Shown: positions 1 to 8,652, numbered from the stretch's first letter. The stretch is DNA of 64,000 nt from Synechococcus sp. CS-1329 (GCF_025128055.1 NZ_JAHLYS010000040.1:1-64000); one strand, 5' to 3'. Program-made: numbers and translations. The notes: a model not told the origin generated them from the letters alone.

Positions 1-98
1 AGGCCCTGAACTACATCAAGGCCAACCACGGCATCTCCGGCGACCCCGGCGTCATCGCCAACAACTACATCGACTACGCCATCAACGCCCTCGTCTGA
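1..98 (+). CDS. cpcA: C-phycocyanin alpha subunit, 3' end only
   Basis: Only the last 31 codons lie in the window, read from base 3. The visible tail contains [10 protein letters not shown] and ends [10 protein letters not shown], the conserved C-terminal helix of the phycocyanin alpha chain, a light-harvesting subunit of phycobilisome rods. The chromophore cysteine lies upstream of the window. A terminator follows, and the next genes are the cpcE/cpcF lyase subunits that load phycocyanobilin onto this protein, which supports the call. Whether it is the C- or R-phycocyanin form cannot be decided from the tail. Confidence 0.9.
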   Translation, partial: ALNYIKANHGISGDPGVIANNYIDYAINALV

Positions 99-158
99 TT
101 TCCGCCTCGCGGTTCTCAACAGCGTTCCTGACGGCTTCGTCACACGTCTCACACCTCA

Positions 159-185
159 AGGAGGCCTTCTGGCCTCCTTTTTTCT
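159..185 (+). terminator. Rho-independent terminator after cpcA
   Basis: Perfect 8-bp stem AGGAGGCC / GGCCTCCT with a TTCT loop, followed directly by a run of eight or more T. It lies 60 bases after the cpcA stop and 30 bases before cpcE, so it probably ends or attenuates the abundant phycocyanin transcript. cpcE/F would then be expressed by read-through or from a weak promoter. Confidence 0.85.
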
Positions 186-214
186 TTCTGGCTTTCTTCC
201 ATCACGCCACGGCC

Positions 215-1072
215 ATGGTCGTTGCCCCTGAAACCATCGATCCATCCCCTGCCGCCGGAGCCCCGATCGACGAGGCCGAGGCCCTGAGGCGCCTGCGCCA
301 GAGTGAAGACCTCTCCGCCCAGTACTACGCGGCCTGGTGGCTGGGGCGTATGCGCTGCAGCAACCCGGAAGCCATTGCCTTGCTCTGTCACGCCCTGAGC
401 CAGCGTCAGCCACGCCAGGCCGAGGCTGGTGTGGAGCACAACGCGGTGGCCCGCAATGCGGCCCGCGCCCTGGGCAAGTTGGGCCAACCCGGCGCCATTC
501 CCCACCTGCTGCAGGCCCTCGCTGATCCCGACGATGGCCTGCGCGAAGCCGCAGCCCGCTCCCTGGGGGAACTGGGCGCGAGCGAAGCCCTGGAGCCCCT
601 CTGCGCCAGGCTGGCCTCAGGTCCCGGCGTGGCCGGTGCCGCCCAGCTGGAGAGCAGCCGCCTGCAGGAGCCCTGTGAGGCCATGTTGGAGGCCCTCGGA
701 GCACTGGGGAACAGCGAGTCGCGGGTGCTGGCCGTGATCGAACCATTCGTGGACCACGAGCGCCCCCTGATCCGCAGTGCCGCCTGCCGGGCCCTCTTGC
801 AACTCACCGGCGACAGCCGCTGGGGGGAGCAGTTGCTGGCCCTGCTGGACCATCCCCAGCTCCAAGTGCGTCGTGCTGCCCTGATGGATCTGGGTGCCGC
901 CGGCTGGCGACCGGCACTGGAGCCGATCCGACGCACCCTGGCGGAGAACAGTCTCAAATTGATGGCCCTGCGAGGGCTGGTGGAGAATGGAGATCCTGCT
1001 CAGGCCGGCGTTGCCACCCGGCTTGACGACGACACCACCGCCCTGCTGGCGGTGATGGACGACCTGCTCTGA
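215..1072 (+). CDS. cpcE: Phycocyanobilin lyase alpha subunit CpcE
   Basis: A 285-residue protein made mostly of HEAT/PBS-lyase repeats (for example ARALGKLGQPGAIPHLLQAL and ARSLGELGASEALEPL). Its length and repeat pattern fit CpcE, which with CpcF forms the heterodimer that attaches phycocyanobilin to Cys-84 of the phycocyanin alpha chain. It follows cpcA and is seven bases upstream of cpcF, the classical order. The ATG at 215 is the first in-frame start after the cpcA terminator. The bilin specificity is inferred from context; a related lyase such as RpcE cannot be excluded from sequence alone. Confidence 0.88.
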   Translation: MVVAPETIDPSPAAGAPIDEAEALRRLRQSEDLSAQYYAAWWLGRMRCSNPEAIALLCHALSQRQPRQAEAGVEHNAVARNAARALGKLGQPGAIPHLLQALADPDDGLREAAARSLGELGASEALEPLCARLASGPGVAGAAQLESSRLQEPCEAMLEALGALGNSESRVLAVIEPFVDHERPLIRSAACRALLQLTGDSRWGEQLLALLDHPQLQVRRAALMDLGAAGWRPALEPIRRTLAENSLKLMALRGLVENGDPAQAGVATRLDDDTTALLAVMDDLL

Positions 1073-1079
1073 GCACGCC

Positions 1080-1748
1080 ATGCCCTCCCCCACCCCTGCA
1101 GCGACCGAGCCCACCGAGCTGATCGAGGCCCTGCGTGAGGCCGACAGCTCCATGGGCCTGCTGCTGGCCACCCGCCGTCTGGCCGAGGCCTGTCACCCCG
1201 GGGCAGCCACCAGCCTGGTGGAGGTGCTGGGATTCAACAATCCTGGTGCCGCCGTGGCGGCCGTCGACGGCCTGATTGCTTTGGGCGAGCAGGCGGTGGA
1301 GCCGCTGCTGGCCAATCTCGATGGCCACAACTACGGCGCCAGGGCCTGGGCCGTGCGCGCCCTGGCCGGTATCGGAGATGTGCGCGGCCTTGAGCTGCTC
1401 GAGAGCGCCCTGGCCTGTGACATCGGGCCCAGCGTGCGCCGCGCCGCCGCCAGAGGCCTGGGTCAGCTGCAGCTGAGTGCCCTGTCCCAGAGCGAGCAGG
1501 CCAGGGTTCGCCAGCGCTGCCTTGAAGCCTTGCTGGCCGGGGCCGGTGATGGCGAATGGGTGGTGCGCTACGCCGTGGCCACGGGCCTGGAGCAACTGCT
1601 GCTCGGCATGGAGAAGACCGACGGGGCACAGACAGAAGGGCTGGGGGCCCTGCAAGCGTTCGCCGGCGACCCCGGTGACGACACCCCTGTGGTGCGACTG
1701 CGGGCCGAACTGGCCCTGGAACGCCTTGCCGATCAGGCGCGGAACTGA
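1080..1748 (+). CDS. cpcF: Phycocyanobilin lyase beta subunit CpcF
   Basis: 222 residues with HEAT/PBS-lyase repeats (VDGLIALGEQAVEPLLANL, VRALAGIGDVRGLELLESAL). This is the usual size of CpcF, the partner of CpcE in bilin attachment to, and removal from, the phycocyanin alpha subunit. The gene starts 7 bases after cpcE. Its TGA stop shares its final A with the ATG of the downstream phosphatase gene, so translation of the two is likely coupled. Confidence 0.87.
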   Translation: MPSPTPAATEPTELIEALREADSSMGLLLATRRLAEACHPGAATSLVEVLGFNNPGAAVAAVDGLIALGEQAVEPLLANLDGHNYGARAWAVRALAGIGDVRGLELLESALACDIGPSVRRAAARGLGQLQLSALSQSEQARVRQRCLEALLAGAGDGEWVVRYAVATGLEQLLLGMEKTDGAQTEGLGALQAFAGDPGDDTPVVRLRAELALERLADQARN

Positions 1749-2230
1749 TGGAGCGCTCCCGCCTGCTGTTCGTCTGCCTGGGCAACATCTGCCGCTCACC
1801 CGCCGCCGAAGGGGTTTTTCTTCACCAGCTGCAGCAAAGGGGTCTGGAGCAATCCTTCCGTGTTGATTCAGCCGGCACAGGGTCCTGGCATACCGGCCAG
1901 CCGGCCGATGCCCGCATGCGCGCTGCGGCAGCAGGGCGTGGCATCCACCTGCCCAGCCGAGCCCGCCAGATCGTGGCCGCCGATCTCGACGGCTTCGATC
2001 ACATCCTGACCATGGATGACGACAACCTAATGGCCGTTCAGGCCATGGGCCGTGGCCGTGAAACGAAGGCCCAGATCAGGCCGATCACCCAGCACTGCCG
2101 CAGACAGCGGGTCCGTGAGGTGCCCGATCCTTATTACGGCGGTACCGAGGGCTTCGAGCGGGTGCTGGATCTGCTCGAAGACGCCTGCACGGGGCTGCTC
2201 GAGGATCTGCTGGCCAGCCACAACAGCTAG
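1748..2230 (+). CDS. Low-molecular-weight protein tyrosine phosphatase
   Basis: 160 residues. The N-terminus carries the phosphatase signature CLGNICRS (Cys-10, Arg-16, the CX5R loop that forms the phosphocysteine intermediate), and the C-terminal part has DPYYGG, which supplies the general-acid Asp. Both are hallmarks of the cytoplasmic LMW-PTP family. Homologues dephosphorylate tyrosine or arginine on proteins. The start overlaps the cpcF stop by one base, tying its expression to the phycobilin lyase genes. The substrate is unknown, and a role in phycobilisome phosphorylation is only suggested by position. Confidence 0.9.
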   Translation: MERSRLLFVCLGNICRSPAAEGVFLHQLQQRGLEQSFRVDSAGTGSWHTGQPADARMRAAAAGRGIHLPSRARQIVAADLDGFDHILTMDDDNLMAVQAMGRGRETKAQIRPITQHCRRQRVREVPDPYYGGTEGFERVLDLLEDACTGLLEDLLASHNS

Positions 2231-2286
2231 CTTCCCCAGACCAGACCCGGCCCGGCCAACGATGCAGCGGGCAGGACCCAGAGCGC

Positions 2287-3879
2287 TCAGGCGTCTGCGC
2301 CACCCTCCGGCGCTGGCCAGGCCTCTTCGGGAATGCGCTCACGGAACAGATCCACCAGGGTGGTGATCACCTCCTCGATGGCGAGGCCATCGGTGATCAG
2401 TTCCACCGCATCCTCAGCCTGAAGCAGGGGGGCCACCTCACGGCTGGAATCCTGACGGTCGCGCTCGGCGATCAGTGCCTCCAACTCCACCAGGGGAGGT
2501 ACGGCGAACCCCCGCTGCTCCAGGTCGTGGGCACGGCGGCGGGCCCGCTCCGCCGCCGTGGCGGTGAGGAACACCTTGAGATCCGCATCCGGGAACACGG
2601 CGGTGCCGATATCGCGGCCCTCCGCCACCAGCCGACCTCGGGCGCCGAGGGCCCGCTGCTGCTGGGTGAGCGCCTCGCGCACGCAGGCATGGGCGGCCAC
2701 CTGCGACACCTGGGCCGTGACATCGGGATGGCGAATGGCCTGGCTCACGTCGTGGCCGTTGACGCTCACCTGCTGCTCACCGCTGGCCTCCAGGTCAAGG
2801 CTGAGCTCCAGCCCCGCCAGCAGGGGCGCCACCTCCGTCGCCACAGCAGGATTGGCCCCATGGCGCAGCACCCACCAGGTCACAGCCCGGTACATCGCTC
2901 CGGTGTCGAGGTAGATCAGGCCCAGGCGACGGGCCAGGACCCGGGTGACCGTGCTCTTGCCGGCCCCGGCAGGGCCATCGATGGCGACGATCGGAGGACG
3001 GTTCATGAGCACAAGGTGATCAATGAGGCGGCTGGGGCCGCAGCGGATGGCGGCCGCCAGCAGCCTTGGCCCCTGGGGTGGGGCGGAAGAGTCCAGGGGG
3101 CGCAGCCGCCGGGCTTCCAGCATCTCCACATACTCCACCGCCAGACCGCCCTGCTCCAGCTCGGCCCGAACCAACTGCTCCAGGCGGGCGGGATCCCGCT
3201 CACCGCTCTGCCAGGCCCGCCGCCCCTGGGCCAGGGCAGCGGGCAGGCGTGCCGCCTGGGCGCGCTGCTGCTCTGAGAGATAGCGGTTGCGGGAGCTGGC
3301 CGCCAGACCATCGCTCTCCCTCCAGGTGGCACATCCCTGGACCCGCAGCGGCAGAGCCAGATCCGCCACGATCCGGCGCACGATCACCAGTTGCTGCCAG
3401 TCCTTCTCGCCAAGCAGCAAACGATCAGGCTGCACCAGAGCCAGAAGCCGGGCCACCACCGTGGCCACCCCTTCGAAATGGCCCAGCCGGCTGCGGGCGC
3501 AGAGCACCTGGAGCAGAGCGGGCGGGGGCAGCACCCGCGTCAGTTCAGCCTCACCACCGGGGAACATCTCGCCAACGCTCGGGCTGAACAGGGCCCCAGC
3601 CCCTGCCGCGGCCGCCAGAGCGCCATCCGCCAGGGGGTCGCGCGGGTAGCGCTCAAAGTCTTCCCCAGGACCGAACTGGAGCGGATTGACGAACACGCTC
3701 ACCAGCACCCGCGGCAGCGGTCCTGAGGGGGAGAGGGGGGCGGCAGCCCGCTCGATCAGGTGGCGATGGCCCTGGTGCAGGGCGCCCATGGTGGGAACGA
3801 AGTGCAGGGCTGCCGCCGGATCCCCAGGGGCGGACCTGCACCAGCGCCGCAACTCATCACAGGTCTGCAGCAGCTGCAT
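2287..3879 (-). CDS. panC/cmk: Bifunctional pantothenate synthetase / cytidylate kinase
   Basis: A 530-residue fusion. Residues 1 to about 280 are pantothenate synthetase, with the nucleotide motif PTMGALHQGH, joining pantoate and beta-alanine for coenzyme A synthesis. From about residue 292 (MNRPPIVAIDGPAGAGKST) a complete cytidylate kinase follows, with P-loop and EGRDIGT motif. This fusion is a known cyanobacterial arrangement. An in-frame ATG 51 bases upstream lies beyond the terminator hairpin of the preceding gene, so 3879 is the more credible start. It converges with the phosphatase gene, leaving a 56-base gap without a clear terminator. Confidence 0.93.
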   Translation of the reverse strand: MQLLQTCDELRRWCRSAPGDPAAALHFVPTMGALHQGHRHLIERAAAPLSPSGPLPRVLVSVFVNPLQFGPGEDFERYPRDPLADGALAAAAGAGALFSPSVGEMFPGGEAELTRVLPPPALLQVLCARSRLGHFEGVATVVARLLALVQPDRLLLGEKDWQQLVIVRRIVADLALPLRVQGCATWRESDGLAASSRNRYLSEQQRAQAARLPAALAQGRRAWQSGERDPARLEQLVRAELEQGGLAVEYVEMLEARRLRPLDSSAPPQGPRLLAAAIRCGPSRLIDHLVLMNRPPIVAIDGPAGAGKSTVTRVLARRLGLIYLDTGAMYRAVTWWVLRHGANPAVATEVAPLLAGLELSLDLEASGEQQVSVNGHDVSQAIRHPDVTAQVSQVAAHACVREALTQQQRALGARGRLVAEGRDIGTAVFPDADLKVFLTATAAERARRRAHDLEQRGFAVPPLVELEALIAERDRQDSSREVAPLLQAEDAVELITDGLAIEEVITTLVDLFRERIPEEAWPAPEGGADA

Positions 3880-3888
3880 GGAAGCGCC

Positions 3889-3923
3889 AAACAAAAGCCC
3901 ATCCGGCAATCTGCCGGATGGGC
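3889..3923 (-). terminator. Strong minus-strand terminator after the RlpA-like gene
   Basis: A 12-bp perfect inverted repeat (GCCCATCCGGCA at 3897-3908, TGCCGGATGGGC at 3912-3923, 3-base loop). On the minus strand it is followed by TTTTGTTT. It lies between the RlpA-like gene and panC/cmk, so it separates the two minus-strand transcripts and places the panC start at 3879. Confidence 0.85.
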
Positions 3924-3956
3924 CACTCAAGGGGATGGATGGAAGGCCTTGAGGGG

Positions 3957-4514
3957 CTACTGGACCACTTCCAGGCGCACCTGCGCCACACCACTGGCCA
4001 CCAGGCCGAGGTTATGGGCCGCACCATGGGCCAGGTCGATGATGCGGTTGCCGTGGAAGGGGCCGCGGTCGTTGATGCGCACGATGGCGCTGCGCCCGTT
4101 CCAGAGATTCGTGACTTTCACCTTCGTGCCGAAGGGGAGGGTGCGGTGGGCCGCCGTCATGGTGCCGGGGCGGAAGACTTCGCCGTTGGCGGTGCGATTG
4201 CCAAAGAACCCGGGGCCGTACCAGCTGGCTTCACCGGTGCCGGCCAGCTTGAAAGTGCGAGGGGTTGGTGCCGGCGCGGTGGGAGCGGTAGGCGCTTTCA
4301 GCGCCGGAGCCTCGCTCTCCTGCTGGCGAATGGCCACAGGCTGGGCCGGCTGAATTGGCTCAGATGACTCCAGGGCAGGGACTTCAGAAGCCGGACGGGC
4401 CATGGCCACGCGGGATTCTGACTCCGAAAGGATCGAGCTGGCCAGCACGGGAACGGCAACGCCGCTGCCAGTGAGCAGGAGGGCGAGTGCGCCCAGGGGG
4501 AAAGTGCGACGCAT
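3957..4514 (-). CDS. rlpA: RlpA-like double-psi beta-barrel secreted protein
   Basis: 185 residues. A signal peptide (MRRTFPLGALALLLTGSGVA) is followed by a Pro/Ala/Glu-rich linker to about residue 85 and a C-terminal double-psi beta-barrel domain with GEASWYGPGF, RTANGEVF and the conserved INDRGPF acid/Arg motif. Family members are septal-ring proteins, some of them lytic transglycosylases acting on denuded glycan strands. No SPOR peptidoglycan-binding domain is present, so this is the short form common in cyanobacteria. Catalytic activity is inferred from the family. It is monocistronic: a terminator lies downstream and a long intergenic region upstream. Confidence 0.85.
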   Translation of the reverse strand: MRRTFPLGALALLLTGSGVAVPVLASSILSESESRVAMARPASEVPALESSEPIQPAQPVAIRQQESEAPALKAPTAPTAPAPTPRTFKLAGTGEASWYGPGFFGNRTANGEVFRPGTMTAAHRTLPFGTKVKVTNLWNGRSAIVRINDRGPFHGNRIIDLAHGAAHNLGLVASGVAQVRLEVVQ

Positions 4515-4963
4515 AACAGTCGAAACCCACCACGGATCAGCAACGTCTTCGGATTCTTCGAACAGAAGGATCGTTACTTGATGGTTCGCGCTGACGATTG
4601 GAAGAGCTGAAAGCGCGAAATCCGTGAAGGAGTCCTTGATAAAAAATGACGACCCAGGAAACTTACCGGAAGTCTGAGGAAATCGGAGGCGCAGGATGGA
4701 CGGAAGAATTGATCAGGACGAGTGATCTATGGCGAGATCGCTGACAGCCACAGCCCAGAGAACCACCAGAACTCCTGATATTGATCAGCGACGCCAATCA
4801 GGCTCATCAGCAGAGCTGATCAAATCCTGTGCCAATTGAACGGCCGGCCCCGTCACCGTCTTCGCCGGGGAGAGCGGCCAGCGAACCCGATGGCGAACGA
4901 CCCCGGGTTCGCTGGCATCGGAGGATCGGTGGTGATGAGGATCTGCCCAGCAGGAGCAATGCC
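4515..4963. other. 449-base divergent intergenic region
   Basis: It separates rlpA (leftward) from purM (rightward) and is visibly richer in A/T than its surroundings. It must carry both promoters. I see several TGATC/GATCA motifs and one 32-codon frame (ATG 4646, stop 4744) with AAGGAG some 13 bases upstream, too weak to call as a gene. The last bases contain AGGAG at 4952-4956, the ribosome binding site of purM. Confidence 0.5.
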
Positions 4964-5998
4964 ATGGATTACCGAACGGCCGGAGTGGATGTGGCCGCCG
5001 GCAGGGCCTTCGTCGAGCGAATCCGCGCCAGTGTCGAGAGCACGCGCCGACCTGAGGTGCTGGGTGGCCTGGGGGGGTTCGGTGGGCTCTGCCGGTTGCC
5101 CGCCGGGTTGCGGAGTCCGTTGCTGGTGGCCGGCAGCGACGGGGTCGGCACCAAGTTGGAGCTGGCCCAGGCCCATGGGCGCCACCACGCCGTGGGCCTT
5201 GACCTGGTGGCGATGTGCGTCAACGACGTGATCACCAGCGGGGCCGAGCCCCTTTTCTTCCTCGACTACATCGCCACCGGCAAGCTCGCGCCCGAGGCCA
5301 TGGCCTTGGTGGTGGAAGGCATCGCCGACGGCTGCCGCCAGAGCGGCTGCGCCCTGTTGGGGGGCGAGACAGCGGAAATGCCGGGCTTCTATGCGCCCGG
5401 CCGCTACGACCTGGCCGGCTTCTGCGTGGCTGTGGTGGAGGAGGACGAGCTGATCGATGGCCGACAGGTGCAAGCCGGCGACCGCATCCTGGCTGTGGCC
5501 AGCAGCGGTGTTCACAGCAATGGCTTCAGCCTGGTGAGGCGGATCCTTGCCGGGAGCAACACCACCGAGAGAACGTCCCTGGAGGGGGATGGCCGGCCGG
5601 TGATCGAAGCGCTGCTGGAGCCCACCCGCCTCTATGGCGACCTGGTGAAAGCCTTGCGCCAACATCTGGTTCCCCTGCATGCGATGGCCCACATCACTGG
5701 CGGCGGGTTACCTGAGAACCTGCCCCGCTGCCTGCCGGACGGAACCCATGGCCGGATCGAAGCCGGCAGCTGGGAGCGGCCCGAGCTCTTCCGTTGGCTC
5801 CAGGACAACGGTGAGGTGCCGGAGGCCGACCTATGGAACACCTTCAACCTGGGGGTCGGCTTCTGTCTGGTGGTGCCGGAGCCTGCGGTCTCCAGGGCTC
5901 TGGAGGTGTGCGGGCAGCTGGGCCATCGGGCCTGGCCCCTGGGCGTGGTGGAGGCCGGTGGCCACGGCGCCCAGCCCCTGGTGGGTTTGCCGTACTGA
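4964..5998 (+). CDS. purM: Phosphoribosylformylglycinamidine cyclo-ligase
   Basis: AIR synthetase, the fifth step of purine synthesis, which closes the imidazole ring with ATP. From ATG 4964 the protein is 344 residues, the normal length for PurM, beginning [10 protein letters not shown]. It contains the family motifs [30 protein letters not shown] and the late [16 protein letters not shown]. An AGGAG sits 7 bases before this ATG; a frame extending 45 codons further upstream has Pro/Arg-rich, non-conserved sequence and is rejected as the N-terminus. It is monocistronic in appearance. Confidence 0.96.
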   Translation: MDYRTAGVDVAAGRAFVERIRASVESTRRPEVLGGLGGFGGLCRLPAGLRSPLLVAGSDGVGTKLELAQAHGRHHAVGLDLVAMCVNDVITSGAEPLFFLDYIATGKLAPEAMALVVEGIADGCRQSGCALLGGETAEMPGFYAPGRYDLAGFCVAVVEEDELIDGRQVQAGDRILAVASSGVHSNGFSLVRRILAGSNTTERTSLEGDGRPVIEALLEPTRLYGDLVKALRQHLVPLHAMAHITGGGLPENLPRCLPDGTHGRIEAGSWERPELFRWLQDNGEVPEADLWNTFNLGVGFCLVVPEPAVSRALEVCGQLGHRAWPLGVVEAGGHGAQPLVGLPY

Positions 5999-6088
5999 CC
6001 GCCCCTTGGCCGTCCCTGGCAGATTGCAGCGGGCTCCGTCCGCCCTGGATCGGCGGCGACGCACCCGGAAATTCATACGTCACTAACC

Positions 6089-6763
6089 ATGCACAGCCCC
6101 AGCACCCGCATCACCCGACGGCGCAGCTCAGCGGGGCCCCAGCCGGCAGCACCACCACGGCGGCTGATCGTTCCAGCCCAGGGGCGCAGCATCAGTCGAC
6201 CCACCTATCTCACCCTGCGCGATCACGGCAAGGTGTTCGTGGCCGACCTGCCCCGCCTCTCCGAGGGCCAGCTCTCGCGGGTGGCCACCGAGGCGCAGGA
6301 GGTGCTGGAGAGCCTCAATCGGCGCCTGGAGGAGCTGGACCAGCTCCCCGCCCTCCAGCCGGCTGAGCAGGAGACCCAGATCAGGGCCAGCACCAAGAGG
6401 GGTGTCACCGAGCGCTTCCTGCAGGCCATCGAGGACGAGCAGAGCGAACGCCGCAACAACCCGGCCCTGCTCGCTGCGGCGGGGGAGTCGCTGGCGAGGG
6501 CCTTCCTGGAACTCTCCCGCCACCGCCTGCCTGGAGCCACGTTCGACTCCCTGCTGCAGGAGGCCCTCAGTGCCTGCGGTGAACACGGCTCCGCCGCCCA
6601 GAGCGATGACCCTGAGTCCATAGACCAGACCGGGTCGAGCGGCACCCAGGGCGGCGGAGCAGCTCCGCCGCTGAAAAACCTCCCTACCCCCAGGCCAGCC
6701 GCCCTGCCCGTGGTCCTCTCTCCTGACCCCACGGACTCCTCTGCAGCGGTGGAATCCGCCTGA
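6089..6763 (+). CDS. Conserved hypothetical protein, basic N-terminus and helical core
   Basis: 224 residues of unknown function. Residues 1-30 are rich in Arg, Pro and Ala. A core at about 35-170 begins with a beta-type segment (YLTLRDHGKVFVADLPRL) and continues into charged helices (ATEAQEVLESLNRRLEELDQL) likely to form coiled coil. The last 50 residues are low-complexity Pro/Ala/Ser. I recognise no catalytic motif. A 10-bp inverted repeat around the alanine at 6661 lies inside the coding tail. It sits alone between purM and a convergent aldo/keto reductase. Codon use matches its neighbours, so it is likely a real gene. Confidence 0.65.
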   Translation: MHSPSTRITRRRSSAGPQPAAPPRRLIVPAQGRSISRPTYLTLRDHGKVFVADLPRLSEGQLSRVATEAQEVLESLNRRLEELDQLPALQPAEQETQIRASTKRGVTERFLQAIEDEQSERRNNPALLAAAGESLARAFLELSRHRLPGATFDSLLQEALSACGEHGSAAQSDDPESIDQTGSSGTQGGGAAPPLKNLPTPRPAALPVVLSPDPTDSSAAVESA

Positions 6764-6795
6764 TCCTCCAGCGGGTCTGAGGCTTCAGCCCCGCC

Positions 6796-7770
6796 TCAGT
6801 CACTGAGGAAGGGGTTGGCAGGCATCCTCACCGGCAGGTCCAGCGCCCGACGGTCGAGGGCAAGGCGCTCCTGCTCGTTCATCTGCCAGGCCAGGGCCGC
6901 CGCCGCCGAATCGGCCTGTTCAGGGCTGCGCAGACCGGGGATCGGCATGGCCCCATGGGCACGGCACCAGTTCAGGGCCACCTCGCTCACCTGGGCGCCA
7001 TGGCCGGCCGCGATCTCCCGCATCAGGGCCAGCAGCGGCTCGATCTTCGGCCGCAGCCGCCGGAACAGCAGCCCCCGCGGCCCCGGGGGGACGTCGGTGC
7101 CGCCGCCGGTCCGGGCTCGGTCGACGAGCAGACCCAGGGCCAGGGGGCTGTAGGCGATCAGATCCACCCCCAGCTCCCGGCAGCAGGCCCCCAGTTCACC
7201 GCCGGTCACCGCCTCAGGAGCCAGCAGCGACACCTGCACCTGAAGACTGGCCAGGTGCACCCCTCGCTGAGCCAGCCGCTGCTGCACCTGCCTCAGGCGC
7301 CTGGGCCCCATGTTCGAGACCCCCAGGCTTTCCGCCTCGCCGGCCGCCACGAGATCAGCCAACCCCTCCAGCAGGGGTCCCTCCTGCCAGGGGGCATAAC
7401 GGGCGGTGCTCCAGTGCAGCTGCACCCGATCGAGGCGACCGCCCAGCCGCTGACGGGAGGCCTCAAAGGCCCGGTGGTAGCCCCGGCGGCCCAGGCGCCA
7501 GGGGAAAGGGGCCAGTTTGGTGGCCACACACAGCTGGTCCCGCTGCTGGGGGGGCAGCGCCTGCAGGAAGCGACCAAGCAGCAGTTCGCTGCGGCCGGTG
7601 AAGCGGCCGGTGCCGTAGGAGTCGGCCGTGTCGAAGAAGCGAAGACCCAGGGCCACCGCCCGTTGGAACGTGGCCTCAAGGGCCGCGTCATGGAGATCGG
7701 GCCTGTAACCCCAGAGGAACTGATTGCCCCAGGCCCAGGTGCCCACGCCGATCGAGACGGACTGCGCCAT
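6796..7770 (-). CDS. Aldo/keto reductase
   Basis: 324 residues from the ATG at 7770, which has a GGAG sequence 6-9 bases upstream. The NADPH-dependent TIM-barrel reductase family is shown by FDTADSYG (catalytic Asp-47 and Tyr-52), Lys-85 in VATKLAPFP and His-119 in VQLHWS, the complete catalytic tetrad. The C-terminal AIPGLRSPEQADSAAAA matches the cofactor phosphate-binding loop (here PIPGLRSPEQA). The substrate cannot be predicted. It is transcribed divergently from a 58-residue Cys-rich protein only 40 bases away. A longer upstream frame exists but lacks conservation features. Confidence 0.92.
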   Translation of the reverse strand: MAQSVSIGVGTWAWGNQFLWGYRPDLHDAALEATFQRAVALGLRFFDTADSYGTGRFTGRSELLLGRFLQALPPQQRDQLCVATKLAPFPWRLGRRGYHRAFEASRQRLGGRLDRVQLHWSTARYAPWQEGPLLEGLADLVAAGEAESLGVSNMGPRRLRQVQQRLAQRGVHLASLQVQVSLLAPEAVTGGELGACCRELGVDLIAYSPLALGLLVDRARTGGGTDVPPGPRGLLFRRLRPKIEPLLALMREIAAGHGAQVSEVALNWCRAHGAMPIPGLRSPEQADSAAAALAWQMNEQERLALDRRALDLPVRMPANPFLSD

Positions 7771-7810
7771 GGAATCTCCGGCCTGCGAGCGACCTCGCCA
7801 TGATCGGAGC

Positions 7811-7987
7811 ATGACGTCACCGCCCCCCAGGATCCAGTTGCCAGCGTCTGGAGCGAGCCCGGCAGCAGCGACGCAGCAGGACCTGCCGCCACAGCCCAGC
7901 GAAGCGGTGCTCTGCAACCACTGCGGCCGCACCGCCAGCAACGGCATCAGCTGTCAGGGCTACTGCGTGGCCGATTCGGACTACTGA
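7811..7987 (+). CDS. Small Cys-rich protein, putative zinc-binding
   Basis: 58 residues. A Pro/Ala-rich first half is followed by a compact C-terminal module with four cysteines spaced C-x2-C-x9-C-x3-C (LCNHCGRT ... SCQGYCVADS). That spacing is compatible with a small zinc-binding knuckle, though no known family is assigned. The ATG at 7811 is the first that avoids overlap with the divergent aldo/keto reductase start. The high density of positioned cysteines against random GC-rich sequence argues for a real protein; function is unknown. Confidence 0.6.
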   Translation: MTSPPPRIQLPASGASPAAATQQDLPPQPSEAVLCNHCGRTASNGISCQGYCVADSDY

Positions 7988-8055
7988 CCCTGCTCCCGGC
8001 CGTGGCTGCCGGGGCCAGGCGGTTTCAGAATGGATGATCTGCGCGTGGTTTCTCC

Positions 8056-8613
8056 TTGACCGTTTGCACCAGGCCCAACCGATTCAAGAGCTCCCCTGGC
8101 AGCGGGTCAGGCCCTGGTGCCAGGGGGCTGCTGCTGGCCGGAGTGCTGCTCACTCTGGTCCTTCCCGGAGCAGGGCTGCGGGCGCAGGAGAAACCCTCAA
8201 GCGACTTCGGCCGGGTGCAACGGTCCACACGCAGCTGCGAACGCAACCTGGCTGAGGCCAGCCCGGGCCCCTGCTCGGAGTTGCGCTTTGAGCAGAACCA
8301 GCAGGGACTGCTGACCATCCGTTTCGTCGGCCCCGGCAGCGGCGAAATCACCACCAACCTGGTCACCTTTGTCGGGGTTGTCAAAGGGGGGGCTGCAGGG
8401 ATGCGCTGCAGCGAAGGTCGCTGCCGCCTGGAGGGTCCCCTCAGCACCGAAATCAGCAGCGTGAGTGAACTGAGCTACGACCAGCGGGGGCTGCCCACGA
8501 GCCTGCCCAACGCCTGGCCGGCCGATGGCACCTGCAGGGTGGAGAAAAATGACGTGCGCTGCGAAGCCAGGGCGCTCACAGGCGAGCGCTGGGCAGCCAG
8601 CGCCGAGCTGTGA
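8056..8613 (+). CDS. Exported hypothetical protein
   Basis: 185 residues from a TTG; no ATG or GTG is available upstream because an in-frame stop lies at 8035. An N-terminal hydrophobic signal segment (GLLLAGVLLTLVLPGAGL) ends in a plausible signal-peptidase site near LRAQ. The mature part contains Cys residues in RSCERN, GPCSELRF, MRCSEGRCRL, GTCRVE and VRCEAR, consistent with disulfide bonds in the periplasm. The family is not recognised. The true start could be an internal codon nearer the signal peptide. Confidence 0.6.
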   Translation: MTVCTRPNRFKSSPGSGSGPGARGLLLAGVLLTLVLPGAGLRAQEKPSSDFGRVQRSTRSCERNLAEASPGPCSELRFEQNQQGLLTIRFVGPGSGEITTNLVTFVGVVKGGAAGMRCSEGRCRLEGPLSTEISSVSELSYDQRGLPTSLPNAWPADGTCRVEKNDVRCEARALTGERWAASAEL

Positions 8614-8652
8614 AGAAGCCCTCCGGCCAACCGCCGGCAGGAGAAAAATCAG

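Noticed and set aside
6651-6671. A near-perfect GC inverted repeat (GCGGCGGAGC / GCTCCGCCGC) as a terminator
   Set aside because: It lies inside the 6089-6763 coding frame and has no T-run after it.
7992-8011. CCCGGC / GCCGGG hairpin after the small Cys-rich gene as a terminator
   Set aside because: Only six base pairs with a seven-base loop and no T-run; could be chance in GC-rich DNA.
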